IMG/VR virus record: IMGVR_UViG_3300042691_015688
Span: 1-28,338 of that record
From: a virus
DNA: 28,338 bases
Direction: 5' to 3' (one strand)
In this document: piece after piece, positions 1-6,514 of the stretch
Numbering within the stretch: the first letter of the stretch is position 1
How the letters are laid out: each line of letters opens with the position of its first letter
Made by a program: the position numbers and the translations under genes
The notes under the pieces: model-generated
The model's input: only the letters and a program-made list of their open reading frames with translations
The model's database searches: none
What the model was told of the DNA's origin: nothing

Positions 1-59
1 ACGAATACGAGGCATGGGTCGCCGAAGGTGTCTACAACAGCAACCACCCGCTCCCATGA
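1..59 (+). CDS. 3' end of an unidentified phage protein (partial)
   Basis: The window opens inside a gene read in the frame that starts at base 3; its last 18 codons end in VYNSNHPLP and a TGA at 57-59. Too little is left to name a family. Because it sits just before the lysis genes, where tail genes normally end in this genome type, a tail or host-recognition protein is a reasonable guess, but that rests on position only. Its stop overlaps an ATG at 56 (ATGA) that opens only a 14-codon frame ending at 100. Confidence 0.5.
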   Translation, partial: EYEAWVAEGVYNSNHPLP

Positions 60-103
60 GATCCGCCGCCATCCTCGTCGCCCTGCTACGATCGGAATGA
101 ACG

Positions 104-313
104 ATGGAACTGGTGCTTGTCGCGCTAATCGGTGGACCCATTATGTGGCTCCTCGCACGATTCGACCGGCGCAATACCGAACAACACGCACAGAACACCG
201 ACCTGCTGACCCGAATTGACGGGAAGGTAGACAGGCTCGACGGGAAGGTAGACAGACTTGACCGTCAGATAGATAGCCATCTCAGTTGGCACGAAAAGAA
301 GGAAACACGATGA
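104..313 (+). CDS. Small membrane protein with coiled-coil repeat, holin-like
   Basis: A 69-residue protein with one N-terminal membrane segment (about residues 3-19) followed by a charged helical tail. Residues 38-57 contain two exact copies of the heptad DGKVDRL and then a related DRQID unit, so a coiled coil is likely. One membrane helix plus an amphipathic helix resembles XhlA/haemolysin-type lysis accessory proteins, and it lies directly before the endolysin, so a role in lysis is plausible but inferred. The next gene starts within its stop codon (ATGA at 310-313). It has only a weak ribosome site upstream. A structural or regulatory membrane protein remains possible. Confidence 0.65.
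   Translation: MELVLVALIGGPIMWLLARFDRRNTEQHAQNTDLLTRIDGKVDRLDGKVDRLDRQIDSHLSWHEKKETR
218..259 (+). repeat. Two 21-bp tandem repeats encoding the heptads
   Basis: Two adjacent 21-base units (218-238 and 239-259), each starting GACGGGAAGGTAGACAG, differ at only a few bases near their ends. They encode the two DGKVDRL heptads of the small membrane protein. A multiple-of-three length keeps the frame, so copy number could vary between relatives without breaking the gene. Confidence 0.85.
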
Positions 314-1095
314 ACCTGCCGTACCTGAAACTTGTTGTTCCGACCGCTCTTAAGGCACACAAGAATGGGCAATTGCCAGCGAACCTTCTCGCGAAGGTGA
401 AGACGGGAGGCGTGATGTATGCGCCGGTCGCCGAACAGTTCAACCGTCTCTATGACGAGGCCTTACGAGCAGGTCACAAACTTAAGAACATTGGTGATTA
501 CAGGTCGTTCGACGGGCAACTGAAGATGTTCCTCGAGCGGTACGACACGACGGATCGTGGTCGGTCGCCGCAGGTTACGCGAACGTATGAAGGCAAGACT
601 TGGTATCTGAAACCGGGCTGTGCTCCTTCGGCGGCTCCTGATCCGACGGGTCTTAAGGGCTCGAATCACGGTTGGGGACTTGCGATTGATCTTGCGTTTG
701 AGCAGAACGGGAAGACGGTCGCGATGGGCGGTGCGTGTTTCGACTGGCTCTGCGCTAACGCTCCTCGATTCGGGTTCTACCTACAAACCGATAACCGACA
801 GTCGAAGGAATTCGAGGCGTGGCACTGGCAGTATGCCCTCGGGGATCGTACCCCTGACGGTTCGTCGGCTCCTGTCGCTCCTGTTGCGTCGTCCTCGCCT
901 GCGTACCCCGGAGTGCCGGTCAGAATCGGAGCCAAAGGAGAGGCCGTCAAGCGTATTCAGGAGAAGGTCGGGGCTGTCGCTGACGGAGGGTTCGGGCCGA
1001 GAACCGAAAAGTCGGTTATGGCTTGGCAGTCTAAGAACGGGCTAAAACCGGACGGGGTAGTTGGCCCTGTGACTTGGAAGAAGATGTTCGGATGA
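310..1095 (+). CDS. Endolysin: M15-type D-Ala-D-Ala peptidase with peptidoglycan-binding domain
   Basis: A 261-residue cell-wall hydrolase. The N-terminal part has the zinc-peptidase M15/VanY-like pattern: SNHGWGLAIDLAF at 118-130 (His120 and Asp127 as metal ligands) and EAWHWQY at 169-175 (His172 ligand, Glu169 likely catalytic). A Ser/Ala/Pro linker (about 184-200) leads to a peptidoglycan_binding_1-type domain at about 203-261 containing QEKVGAVADGGFGPRTEKSV. The enzyme should cut peptide cross-links in host peptidoglycan at the end of infection. ATG 310 is preferred over the in-frame ATG at 286 because it has AAGAAGGAAA just upstream and forms an ATGA overlap with the preceding stop, the pattern used throughout this genome. 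Confidence 0.9.
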   Translation: MNLPYLKLVVPTALKAHKNGQLPANLLAKVKTGGVMYAPVAEQFNRLYDEALRAGHKLKNIGDYRSFDGQLKMFLERYDTTDRGRSPQVTRTYEGKTWYLKPGCAPSAAPDPTGLKGSNHGWGLAIDLAFEQNGKTVAMGGACFDWLCANAPRFGFYLQTDNRQSKEFEAWHWQYALGDRTPDGSSAPVAPVASSSPAYPGVPVRIGAKGEAVKRIQEKVGAVADGGFGPRTEKSVMAWQSKNGLKPDGVVGPVTWKKMFG

Positions 1096-1283
1096 AACTG
1101 CTGGTCATTCTTCTAGGCCTTACCGTCGTGATCTTCTTCGGTCTCTTCGTCGGAGGGTGCGCCGATCAGACCCGTTACTTCTGTCAGCAACTCGAGAACT
1201 TGGAGAACCCCGAATGTCAGCCTCCTCTCTGCCGGATCAGCGACCGTTGCGCCAGCGACCTGATCGGGACCGTCGTGCCGTGA
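1092..1283 (+). CDS. Small membrane-anchored or lipoprotein, lysis cassette
   Basis: A 63-residue protein starting at an ATG that overlaps the endolysin stop (ATGA, 1092-1095). Residues 2-20 form a hydrophobic stretch that ends in FVGGC, a plausible but imperfect lipobox, followed by a short Cys-rich tail with five further cysteines. It may be a lipoprotein or a single-pass membrane protein. Its place between endolysin and holin candidate suggests a lysis accessory role; no family recognised. An in-frame ATG at 1074 lies inside the endolysin gene and lacks a better ribosome site. Confidence 0.6.
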   Translation: MKLLVILLGLTVVIFFGLFVGGCADQTRYFCQQLENLENPECQPPLCRISDRCASDLIGTVVP

Positions 1284-1561
1284 GTCGTCGTCTGAGCCCT
1301 GAGGACTTACACGCCCGTCTAATCGTGACGGTCGGAATCCTGCTGGCGATCGCGTTCTGTGCGATGATCTTCGTGATCCTGTACGGGGTTCTGTTCGTAG
1401 AACAGCCGCTCAATAAGACTTCTCCGAACGATCAGGAGGCGTGGGGCATTATCTCTACGACCGTCCCGTATCTCGTCGGAGCCTTGACGGGCCTCGTTGC
1501 CGGTAACGGGCTGAAGTCGAAACCGAAACCGCCGACGCTCCCCGAACCGCCCCAGCCGTGA
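1280..1561 (+). CDS. Putative holin, two membrane segments
   Basis: A 93-residue protein. Start chosen at GTG 1280, which forms a GTGA overlap with the previous stop; longer in-frame starts (ATG 1214, ATG 1157) add only Arg/Pro-rich sequence overlapping the previous gene. Two hydrophobic segments are evident, about residues 13-38 (LIVTVGILLAIAFCAM...) and about 54-76 (TTVPYLVGALTGLVAGNGL), followed by a Lys/Pro-rich cytoplasmic-type tail. Size, two-helix topology and position after an endolysin fit a class II holin that would permeabilise the membrane for the endolysin. Several other small membrane proteins nearby compete for this role. Confidence 0.65.
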   Translation: MSRRLSPEDLHARLIVTVGILLAIAFCAMIFVILYGVLFVEQPLNKTSPNDQEAWGIISTTVPYLVGALTGLVAGNGLKSKPKPPTLPEPPQP

Positions 1562-2724
1562 AACTGGTTTCGCGAGCCGCCTTCCTGACTGTTCTTCTCC
1601 TCGGCTGGTTCGCTCCTTATTCGCTCGCTGAGGCTCTCCCGATCTCGGTAGAGGTATTCCGGTTCACCGAGGAGGGACAGCCCCACAGAGAGCGTTTTAG
1701 GCCTCTCTGCGAGGGTTCGCTAACCGCTACAGACACCATCGACTTTGACTGGGGTGGCGACCTTGTCGCCGGATGTGCCTACGATCAGGTCGTTGTTCGG
1801 TTCGGAGGCCTAATCACTATCCCGTCGCGATCCCTCCTAGTGATCCAACACGATGACGGGGCATCCCTGTCGCTGTCGGGCGAGATGGTGATTGATGCCT
1901 ACTACGACACGGGCTGTGCGTGGGATACGGTTTGGGTTGATCCCGGCACCTACGACTTCGAAATGTGGTTTTACGAGAACGGAGGAGGAGCCTGCGCCCG
2001 TCTGTGGTACACGGATGAAAACCAGTACGAGTACCAGCCTGTACCGGCAGAATGGTTCACCGTCGCGTCCCCTCCAACCACTATCGTAGAGACGACAACC
2101 GAGGCCCCGACAACAACCGAGGCCCCGACGACGACGACGGAGGTGACGACATCGCTCCCAGCAGAAGCATCTACGACGACGACCCTCACGCCGCCGCCTA
2201 TCAGCGATCCATCGACCACGCTTGGCGAACTACCCTCAACGACATCCTCAACTACATGGCCTCTCTCTACAACATCCACGACTTCTCCGACTCTCGCTAC
2301 TACTACTGTCCCGATCGCGACTGTGCCTGTAACGACGACCAGCGAACCGCCGACGACAGAAGCTCCGACGACCGAACCGCCGACGACCGAACCACAATCG
2401 GAGCCGGAAGAAACACCGACCGGAGCGGAGATCGTTGAGACCCTCGAGAATCTGAACGAACTGACGGACGATCAGATCGCTGATCTTGTTGCCGATATCG
2501 CGAACGCTGACCTGAGCGAGGCCGAAGCAGAAGCCATTGTGGCGATACTGAACGAAGCACCCGAAGAAGTCAAAGAGGCATTCGAGGAAGCCGTCAATGT
2601 GTTTAGCGGTGGGTTTGACGGTTATGTCCCGACCGGCTCAACGATCTCGGTAGGGGAACGCAGAACTATCGTTGCCGTTTCCGGTACGATGGCTGTCGCC
2701 GCCGCCCCGAGGAGGAGAACGTGA
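1558..2724 (+). CDS. Secreted protein: PA14-like domain, Thr/Pro-rich mucin-like linker, acidic helical region
   Basis: A 388-residue protein starting at GTG 1558 (GTGA overlap). Residues 1-24 are a Sec signal peptide (hydrophobic core FLTVLLLGWFAPYSLAEA). Residues about 28-168 resemble a PA14-type carbohydrate-binding beta fold (LLVIQHDDGASLSLSG, then a DTGCAWDTVWVDPGTYDFEM stretch). Residues about 170-285 are dominated by TTT, TTEAP and EPPTTE repeats, typical of an extended, possibly glycosylated stalk. Residues about 290-345 are acidic and helical, and the C-terminus ends with a short hydrophobic stretch and PRRRT, which could be a membrane or wall anchor. Secretion by a phage in a lysis/late cluster suggests a host-surface role such as receptor masking; a virion protein with a signal-like N-terminus is the alternative. 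Function not established. Confidence 0.75.
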   Translation: MKLVSRAAFLTVLLLGWFAPYSLAEALPISVEVFRFTEEGQPHRERFRPLCEGSLTATDTIDFDWGGDLVAGCAYDQVVVRFGGLITIPSRSLLVIQHDDGASLSLSGEMVIDAYYDTGCAWDTVWVDPGTYDFEMWFYENGGGACARLWYTDENQYEYQPVPAEWFTVASPPTTIVETTTEAPTTTEAPTTTTEVTTSLPAEASTTTTLTPPPISDPSTTLGELPSTTSSTTWPLSTTSTTSPTLATTTVPIATVPVTTTSEPPTTEAPTTEPPTTEPQSEPEETPTGAEIVETLENLNELTDDQIADLVADIANADLSEAEAEAIVAILNEAPEEVKEAFEEAVNVFSGGFDGYVPTGSTISVGERRTIVAVSGTMAVAAAPRRRT

Positions 2725-2894
2725 AACGACGAATGGCCTCCGATATTGGCGCACTCGTTGTTATGGCAGGGTCGTTAGGCCTCGTCATTATCACTCTCTC
2801 AGGCTCGACTCGCGATATCGGTATCGTGATCTCGGTTGTGTCTATCGTTGCTCAACTAGTCGCGATCGCTCTAGGAAACGGAGAAGACGAATGA
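2721..2894 (+). CDS. Small membrane protein, two hydrophobic segments
   Basis: A 57-residue protein beginning at GTG 2721 inside the previous stop (GTGA) with GAGGAGAAC just upstream as a good ribosome site. It starts MKRRMASDIGALVVMAG and has two hydrophobic segments (about residues 7-27 and 33-53) separated by GSTRD, ending in GNGEDE. The helical hairpin with positive N-terminus fits a second holin or antiholin. The next gene overlaps its stop by ATGA. Confidence 0.6.
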   Translation: MKRRMASDIGALVVMAGSLGLVIITLSGSTRDIGIVISVVSIVAQLVAIALGNGEDE

Positions 2895-3109
2895 CCTTAG
2901 AAGAGGCTCTGAGACGTACCTTTGCAAGTCTCGGTTCTACCCTTGCCGCATTTGCAACTATTGAGGTAACCCCCGGCGACAAGCCGAGCATCCTGATCGT
3001 CCCGACTGCTGGCCTGCTAACCCTTCTCGGGCATCTCAACGGGGCGAGACGCGAACAGAAACGCCGAACGGCTGGGGATGAAACCCCTGCTAGTGACCCC
3101 TTTTTGTAA
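2891..3109 (+). CDS. Small membrane protein, possible holin/antiholin
   Basis: A 72-residue protein starting at ATG 2891 (ATGA overlap with the previous stop; ribosome site GGAGAAG). It has an N-terminal amphipathic start (MTLEEALRRTFAS), one or two moderately hydrophobic segments (about 13-27 and 34-48) and a strongly basic C-terminal stretch around ARREQKRR. It is the last gene of the lysis cassette; the next operon's promoter follows directly. Function inferred from topology and place only. Confidence 0.55.
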   Translation: MTLEEALRRTFASLGSTLAAFATIEVTPGDKPSILIVPTAGLLTLLGHLNGARREQKRRTAGDETPASDPFL

Positions 3110-3115
3110 AAACCC

Positions 3116-3145
3116 TAGACACCATTAGTTTGTTCTGTATACAAT
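3116..3145 (+). promoter_or_regulatory. Promoter of the early operon (TAGACA-N18-TACAAT)
   Basis: A -35 hexamer TAGACA at 3116-3121 and a -10 hexamer TACAAT at 3140-3145 with an 18-base spacer. The same layout occurs at 8001-8030 (TAGACA-N18-TAGAAT), which supports both. The predicted +1 is base 3152. It lies in the first gap after the lysis genes and would drive the recombination/replication operon. Confidence 0.75.
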
Positions 3146-3151
3146 GAAGTC

Positions 3152-3183
3152 GTCGGGACAACCTCGACCTCAACCGTAAGGAG
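3152..3183 (+). promoter_or_regulatory. 5'-terminal mRNA hairpin and ribosome site, conserved with 8037-8067
   Basis: The predicted transcript begins with GTCGGG (3152-3157), a five-base loop ACAAC, and CTCGAC (3163-3168), a six-pair stem with one G-T pair. It is followed by CAACCGTAAGGAGCA, containing the Shine-Dalgarno AAGGAG at 3178-3183, seven bases before ATG 3191. The other copy keeps the stem with different bases and the same downstream block, suggesting a selected mRNA-stabilising or translation-controlling leader. Confidence 0.6.
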
Positions 3184-3190
3184 CAAGCAA

Positions 3191-3418
3191 ATGGGGATGG
3201 TTCACCTTCAAGGTGTCGGACGGGTTCCGGCAATCGAGGCAGGAGACCTTCAGGCCGGAATGGTCACGGTCTGGAATTACGGCTACCGAGAGCAGATCAT
3301 CACGATTGAGCCTCGGGGCGAAAAGCAGATCAAGGTGTGGCTCGTCAGCCTGCGAAACGGCGAGAAGTTCACTCGCGTCCTGAACAAGTCCCGACTCGTT
3401 GCGATTGACGAGGCCTGA
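3191..3418 (+). CDS. Hypothetical small protein, first gene of early operon
   Basis: A 75-residue basic protein led by a strong ribosome site (AAGGAG, 3178-3183). The sequence reads as a small beta-rich fold: hydrophobic/charged alternation in AGMVTVWNYGYREQIITIEP and KQIKVWLVSLRNGEKFTRVL, without membrane segments or metal-binding cysteines. No function recognised. Being the promoter-proximal gene, it should be among the first and most strongly made phage proteins, as is common for host-takeover peptides; that role is inference. Confidence 0.7.
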   Translation: MGMVHLQGVGRVPAIEAGDLQAGMVTVWNYGYREQIITIEPRGEKQIKVWLVSLRNGEKFTRVLNKSRLVAIDEA

Positions 3419-3419
3419 G

Positions 3420-3683
3420 ATGAAGACCCAAAACACGATCTCGAAACTTGATTGCGGAACCGCCGCAATGATCGTTCGTGCTGACATCGCACGATTCGCA
3501 AACGAACTACAGCCAGCCGAACTAGTCGCTCGCGCATGGGCGGTCGCTCAGGCTCACTACCACGGCTACTGCCCCTGCGAGGGCTGGGAGCCGTGCCGTG
3601 AGATGACCGAGAACGCAAGTCCCGAACAGATCGCAGAAGCGGTGGCCTCAGGCCTGCGTGTTTCCGAAGGATGGGAGGCCTGA
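3420..3683 (+). CDS. Hypothetical protein
   Basis: An 87-residue protein starting at ATG 3420, just after the previous stop; an upstream in-frame ATG at 3399 would overlap the previous gene more. The middle part (ARAWAVAQAHYHGYCPCEGWEPC) holds three cysteines and a histidine close together, hinting at metal binding, and the rest is helical. No family recognised. Same operon as its neighbours, with spacing that allows coupling. Confidence 0.6.
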   Translation: MKTQNTISKLDCGTAAMIVRADIARFANELQPAELVARAWAVAQAHYHGYCPCEGWEPCREMTENASPEQIAEAVASGLRVSEGWEA

Positions 3684-3684
3684 G

Positions 3685-4011
3685 ATGAAGAAGATCAACC
3701 AAACCACAGACCAGCGTTGGTTCGTCATCGTCTTTGAGTACATCCAAATCAGCGCAGACGAATGGGACGAATGCTGGGGAATCCGCACCACCTTCTCCTC
3801 ATTCCCGAAGGCCTACGAACACGCCGAAAAAGAACTAGCGGCGAACAGCGACCGAATGTTCCGAGTAGAGATCGGTCGTGAGTACGACGACCCGACTTGG
3901 GGAACGTGGGAAGAGGGCAGTTTTTACAGCGACCGCTATGAGCGGATCAGTCTCCAACTCATCAAGGATCGTGTAGAGATTGTAAACGAAGGCTACGGAG
4001 TGAAGCCGTGA
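3685..4011 (+). CDS. Hypothetical acidic protein
   Basis: A 108-residue acidic protein with ATG 3685 preceded by GGGAGG six bases upstream. It is rich in aromatic residues (WFVIVFEYIQ, WGTWEEGSFYSDRY), with a predicted mixed alpha/beta fold and no membrane segment. No family recognised. Acidic small early proteins of phages sometimes mimic DNA or bind host factors, but nothing here shows that directly. Confidence 0.65.
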   Translation: MKKINQTTDQRWFVIVFEYIQISADEWDECWGIRTTFSSFPKAYEHAEKELAANSDRMFRVEIGREYDDPTWGTWEEGSFYSDRYERISLQLIKDRVEIVNEGYGVKP

Positions 4012-4040
4012 GCATCACCTTCATTCGATTGTCCTGCTGA
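4008..4040 (+). CDS. Ten-codon micro-ORF bridging two genes (tentative)
   Basis: A GTG at 4008 overlaps the previous stop (GTGA), runs for ten codons (MSITFIRLSC) and ends in a TGA at 4038-4040 whose last base is the A of the next ATG. It may serve only to carry ribosomes to the next gene, which has no Shine-Dalgarno of its own. Chance is possible. Confidence 0.25.
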   Translation: MSITFIRLSC

Positions 4041-4204
4041 TGGGTTACAAGATCGTCCCGTCAGGAGATCGTTATGCGATCTATAACTGTAGCCAAACCG
4101 AAGGTAAAGACGAACCGCTAGCCACGTTCGCGACTCTTCGTGAGGCCATCGTAGGCCTACCGACAATCCTTGACACACCCCTGTACAAGAATCTCAACAA
4201 CTAA
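4040..4204 (+). CDS. Hypothetical small protein
   Basis: A 54-residue protein starting at ATG 4040 and ending at TAA 4202-4204, immediately before the exonuclease gene. It begins MGYKIVPSGDRYAIYN and contains ATFATLREAIVGLPT, a beta-beta-helix pattern seen in many small phage proteins of unknown role. There is no ribosome site; translation probably depends on coupling from the ten-codon frame at 4008-4040. Confidence 0.5.
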   Translation: MGYKIVPSGDRYAIYNCSQTEGKDEPLATFATLREAIVGLPTILDTPLYKNLNN

Positions 4205-4215
4205 CTGGAGGAACA

Positions 4216-5151
4216 ATGAGAACAGAACCGAAACCCGAACACGGTAGCCCCGAATGGCTCCGAGCAAGACAGAGAGACGAACACGGATCAATCCGATTCG
4301 GTGCGTCCGAGGCACCGACATTAATGGGGGTGAACCCGTTCGGGAACCTGATTGATCTGTTTATAGAGAAGATGAACCCTGACCCGATCTCGATTCGTTC
4401 GGCGGCATTCCATCGGGGGAACCTTCTTGAGCCAGTCCTTGTCGCTGAAGCAGGACGCGAATACGGGTTTGAGCCGGTTGTCCCCGAAGTGATGTTCGTG
4501 AACGGGCGACTTCTTGCCAACCTTGACGGCGCAGATCACCCGACGAACCCGACTCAGATCATCGAGGCCAAGACTTCCACCTTCTACGACGTAGCCCAGC
4601 CTCTTCCCGAGTCCTACTACTGGCAGGCAATCGCACAACTCGGTACGACCGAAGCAGAAGTGGTTCGCGTTGTCTGTCTCGACCGTCGCCAAACCATCGG
4701 ATACTGGGATGTGTATAGGGACGAAGAAGGAACTGCGATCAATCGTCTCTTTGAGAGAGCCGAAGAGATCGGAGGCCTATTCGATGCGGCGAAGATTCCC
4801 GACGAGATCAGACCGACACAGGAACAGATCAACCGTCTCTTCCCGAACCCCGAAGGTGTACGAGAACTGTCTAACGATGATCTCAAGATCGTTCGCGATT
4901 GGTCAGCGATTAAGGCAGAACTTGACCTGCTGGAAGAGAAGGAGAAGCAGTTGCGTGATCTAGTCGCCACTCTGATCGGGGAGAAGGAGCAGGCTACCTA
5001 CAACGGAGAGGCCATCGTCACCTACAAGACACGCAAGATCGGTAACCGATTCGACACGACCCGATTCAAGGCAGAGATGCCCGACCTGTACAACACATAC
5101 ACGAAGGACGGCGGCACTACTCGCGTCCTGCGTCTTACGAAGGGAAACTGA
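4216..5151 (+). CDS. YqaJ-like (lambda-exonuclease family) recombination nuclease
   Basis: A 311-residue protein with a good ribosome site (TGGAGGAAC). It carries the YqaJ pattern in order: GSPEWLRARQ (10-19), FGASEAPTLMGVNPF (28-42), HRGNLLEP (66-73, Glu72 metal ligand), ANLDGAD (101-107, Asp104), IEAKT (116-120, the ExK core Glu117/Lys119) and YYWQAIAQL (134-142). These match the PD-(D/E)xK lambda exonuclease fold that resects double-stranded DNA 5' to 3' for single-strand annealing. The C-terminal part (about 225-265) is a charged coiled coil. The following gene is the likely annealing partner, as exonuclease and annealase normally sit together. Confidence 0.88.
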   Translation: MRTEPKPEHGSPEWLRARQRDEHGSIRFGASEAPTLMGVNPFGNLIDLFIEKMNPDPISIRSAAFHRGNLLEPVLVAEAGREYGFEPVVPEVMFVNGRLLANLDGADHPTNPTQIIEAKTSTFYDVAQPLPESYYWQAIAQLGTTEAEVVRVVCLDRRQTIGYWDVYRDEEGTAINRLFERAEEIGGLFDAAKIPDEIRPTQEQINRLFPNPEGVRELSNDDLKIVRDWSAIKAELDLLEEKEKQLRDLVATLIGEKEQATYNGEAIVTYKTRKIGNRFDTTRFKAEMPDLYNTYTKDGGTTRVLRLTKGN

Positions 5152-5152
5152 A

Positions 5153-5827
5153 ATGGACCTGTCTAACTACGTTGATGTAGCGGAACGCATCCGCATCTTC
5201 AAGGGTCTCTACCCGACCGGAAGTCTCCAGCCTGTGGACCCTGCGAGGCCTTACTGGGTCGAGACCATTGGCGACCGCACGTTTATCGTGTACGCATCAG
5301 CCGCCTATCGAACCCCTGACGACCCTCGACCGGGCATCGGACTGGCTTGGGAACCGTTCCCCGGTCGTACCCCGTACACGAAGGACTCGGAGCTCATGGT
5401 CTGCGAGACATCATCGTGGGGCAGGGCAATCGTCGCGACCCTTGCCGCAGACACCCAGCGGATCGCATCTCGTCAGGAAGTCGAGAACCGTATTCAGCAG
5501 GCACCAGCGAAGAAGGAGACGCGAGCGAAACTCGGAGAGAAGGCCCAGCCGACACCTGCCGATGCGACGCTGGACTACCCTACGGAACCGTCGCTCCCAG
5601 CCCCGTCAAAGGCACAGGTTCAGTACATCAGGCGTACCGCTCAGGCTCTCGCTGACGACCTTCAGACGACCGAGCAGAGCCTGCTTGACGGGCTGTGCGG
5701 TTGCGATCCCCAAGACCTTAACCCCGAAGCAGTACGGTTCGTCATCGAGGCCTTGACTCGAGGCCGACAGGACAAGAACAAGGTAGAGATTGACGCAGAG
5801 ACAGGCAGGGTGACGATTCGTGAGTAA
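5153..5827 (+). CDS. Putative single-strand annealing protein (Erf/Sak-like), partner of the exonuclease
   Basis: A 224-residue protein one base after the exonuclease stop. Residues about 30-110 hold the most conserved-looking part: WVETIGDRTFIVYASAAYRT, then PGIGLAWEPFPGRTPYTK and SELMVCETSSWGRAIVATLA. The E-T-x-x-W/V-G-R-A pattern recalls the core of Erf/Sak-type annealing proteins, and the gene pair with YqaJ supports it. Residues 110-150 are a Pro/Lys/Ala linker and 150-210 a helical C-terminal domain (KAQVQYIRRTAQALADDL). The family call is inferred from pattern and neighbourhood; a ssDNA-binding accessory is the alternative. Confidence 0.6.
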   Translation: MDLSNYVDVAERIRIFKGLYPTGSLQPVDPARPYWVETIGDRTFIVYASAAYRTPDDPRPGIGLAWEPFPGRTPYTKDSELMVCETSSWGRAIVATLAADTQRIASRQEVENRIQQAPAKKETRAKLGEKAQPTPADATLDYPTEPSLPAPSKAQVQYIRRTAQALADDLQTTEQSLLDGLCGCDPQDLNPEAVRFVIEALTRGRQDKNKVEIDAETGRVTIRE

Positions 5828-6182
5828 ACAACAATCCCTCTTTGATCTCCTCGCAACCCCTGAGAAGCATCTGTACAGCGACGACGATCACGACACATCT
5901 AAGGCTGGGGCAAAGTCGGTCGCGATGCGCTCAGGGTCGCAGAAGGCCTTGCTACTGAATGTGTATGCGAACAGCGCAGTCCTGACCGATGACGAGGCGG
6001 CAGACCGAGCAGGCCTACTCGTCAAGCCGGGATGCTGTTGGTGGCATCGATGCTCTGACCTGCGTAAAGAAGGCCTGATTGCTCAGGTAACAACGAAGAC
6101 TTCCCAACTAACGGGAGAAGAAAGAATGGCCTGCGTCATTACCGAGGCAGGACTCGAACTACACAGAAGGATTAACAAGTGA
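5820..6182 (+). CDS. Winged-helix-type small protein
   Basis: A 120-residue protein starting at GTG 5820, overlapping the previous stop by eight bases. Residues about 40-100 (KALLLNVYANSAVLTDDEAADRAGL, then WWHRCSDLRKEGLIAQV) look like a winged helix-turn-helix: an N-terminal helix, the DEAADRAGL turn, a recognition helix RCSDLRKEGL and a wing. Such proteins occur in phage replication or repair operons and may bind DNA or a polymerase partner. The next gene (SSB) starts within its stop. Function inferred. Confidence 0.6.
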   Translation: MSKQQSLFDLLATPEKHLYSDDDHDTSKAGAKSVAMRSGSQKALLLNVYANSAVLTDDEAADRAGLLVKPGCCWWHRCSDLRKEGLIAQVTTKTSQLTGEERMACVITEAGLELHRRINK

Positions 6183-6514
6183 ACCAAATCGTCATTATCG
6201 GCAACCTCGGCGCAAACCCTGAGCTCCGATACACACAATCAGGCAAGCCTCTCGTCACGATGAACGTCGCTACGAACAGGAAGGTACGCGACGAAGAAGT
6301 AACGACGTGGCATCACGTTGAGGTGTGGGACAAGTTGGCAGAGAACTCTGCCGCAACCCTCGCCGGAGGCACTCGAGTGATCGTTGTCGGGCGACAGGAA
6401 CAGTTCTCTTGGGAGGACAAGAAGACGGGCGAGAAGAGAACGAAGACGATCATCGTGGCCTCCGACATCGGAGTGTCCTTGTCCCGTGCTACCGCCTCCG
6501 TAGAAAAGGCCTAA
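6179..6514 (+). CDS. ssb: Single-stranded DNA-binding protein
   Basis: A 111-residue OB-fold protein starting at GTG 6179 (GTGA overlap). It shows the SSB signature: NQIVIIGNLGANPELRYTQSGK at the N-terminus, FxVATNRK-like VTMNVATNRK, TTWHHVEVWDKLAE, and GTRVIVVGRQEQFSWEDK. It lacks the extended disordered tail and acidic tip (DDDIPF-like) that bacterial SSB uses to recruit host enzymes, ending ATASVEKA, so it is shorter than host SSB and may serve the phage recombination pair only. It binds and protects ssDNA during replication and annealing. Confidence 0.93.
   Translation: MNQIVIIGNLGANPELRYTQSGKPLVTMNVATNRKVRDEEVTTWHHVEVWDKLAENSAATLAGGTRVIVVGRQEQFSWEDKKTGEKRTKTIIVASDIGVSLSRATASVEKA

Noticed and set aside
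286-309. Longer endolysin start at ATG 286
   Set aside because: ATG 310 has the better ribosome site and the genome's usual ATGA overlap; the extra eight residues look like overlap with the previous gene.
1971-2279. Minus-strand frame rich in Val opposite the Thr-rich region
   Set aside because: Direct consequence of the ACN repeats read backwards (GTN codons).
3067-3108. GGGG/CCCC hairpin with following TTTTT as a terminator of the lysis operon
   Set aside because: Only four G-C pairs with two possible partners, and the T-run follows the second; too weak to annotate although the position would be sensible.
5268-5756. 162-codon plus-strand frame inside the annealing-protein gene
   Set aside because: Product is extremely Arg/Ser-rich and there is no ribosome site, unlike the nested frame in the methyltransferase.
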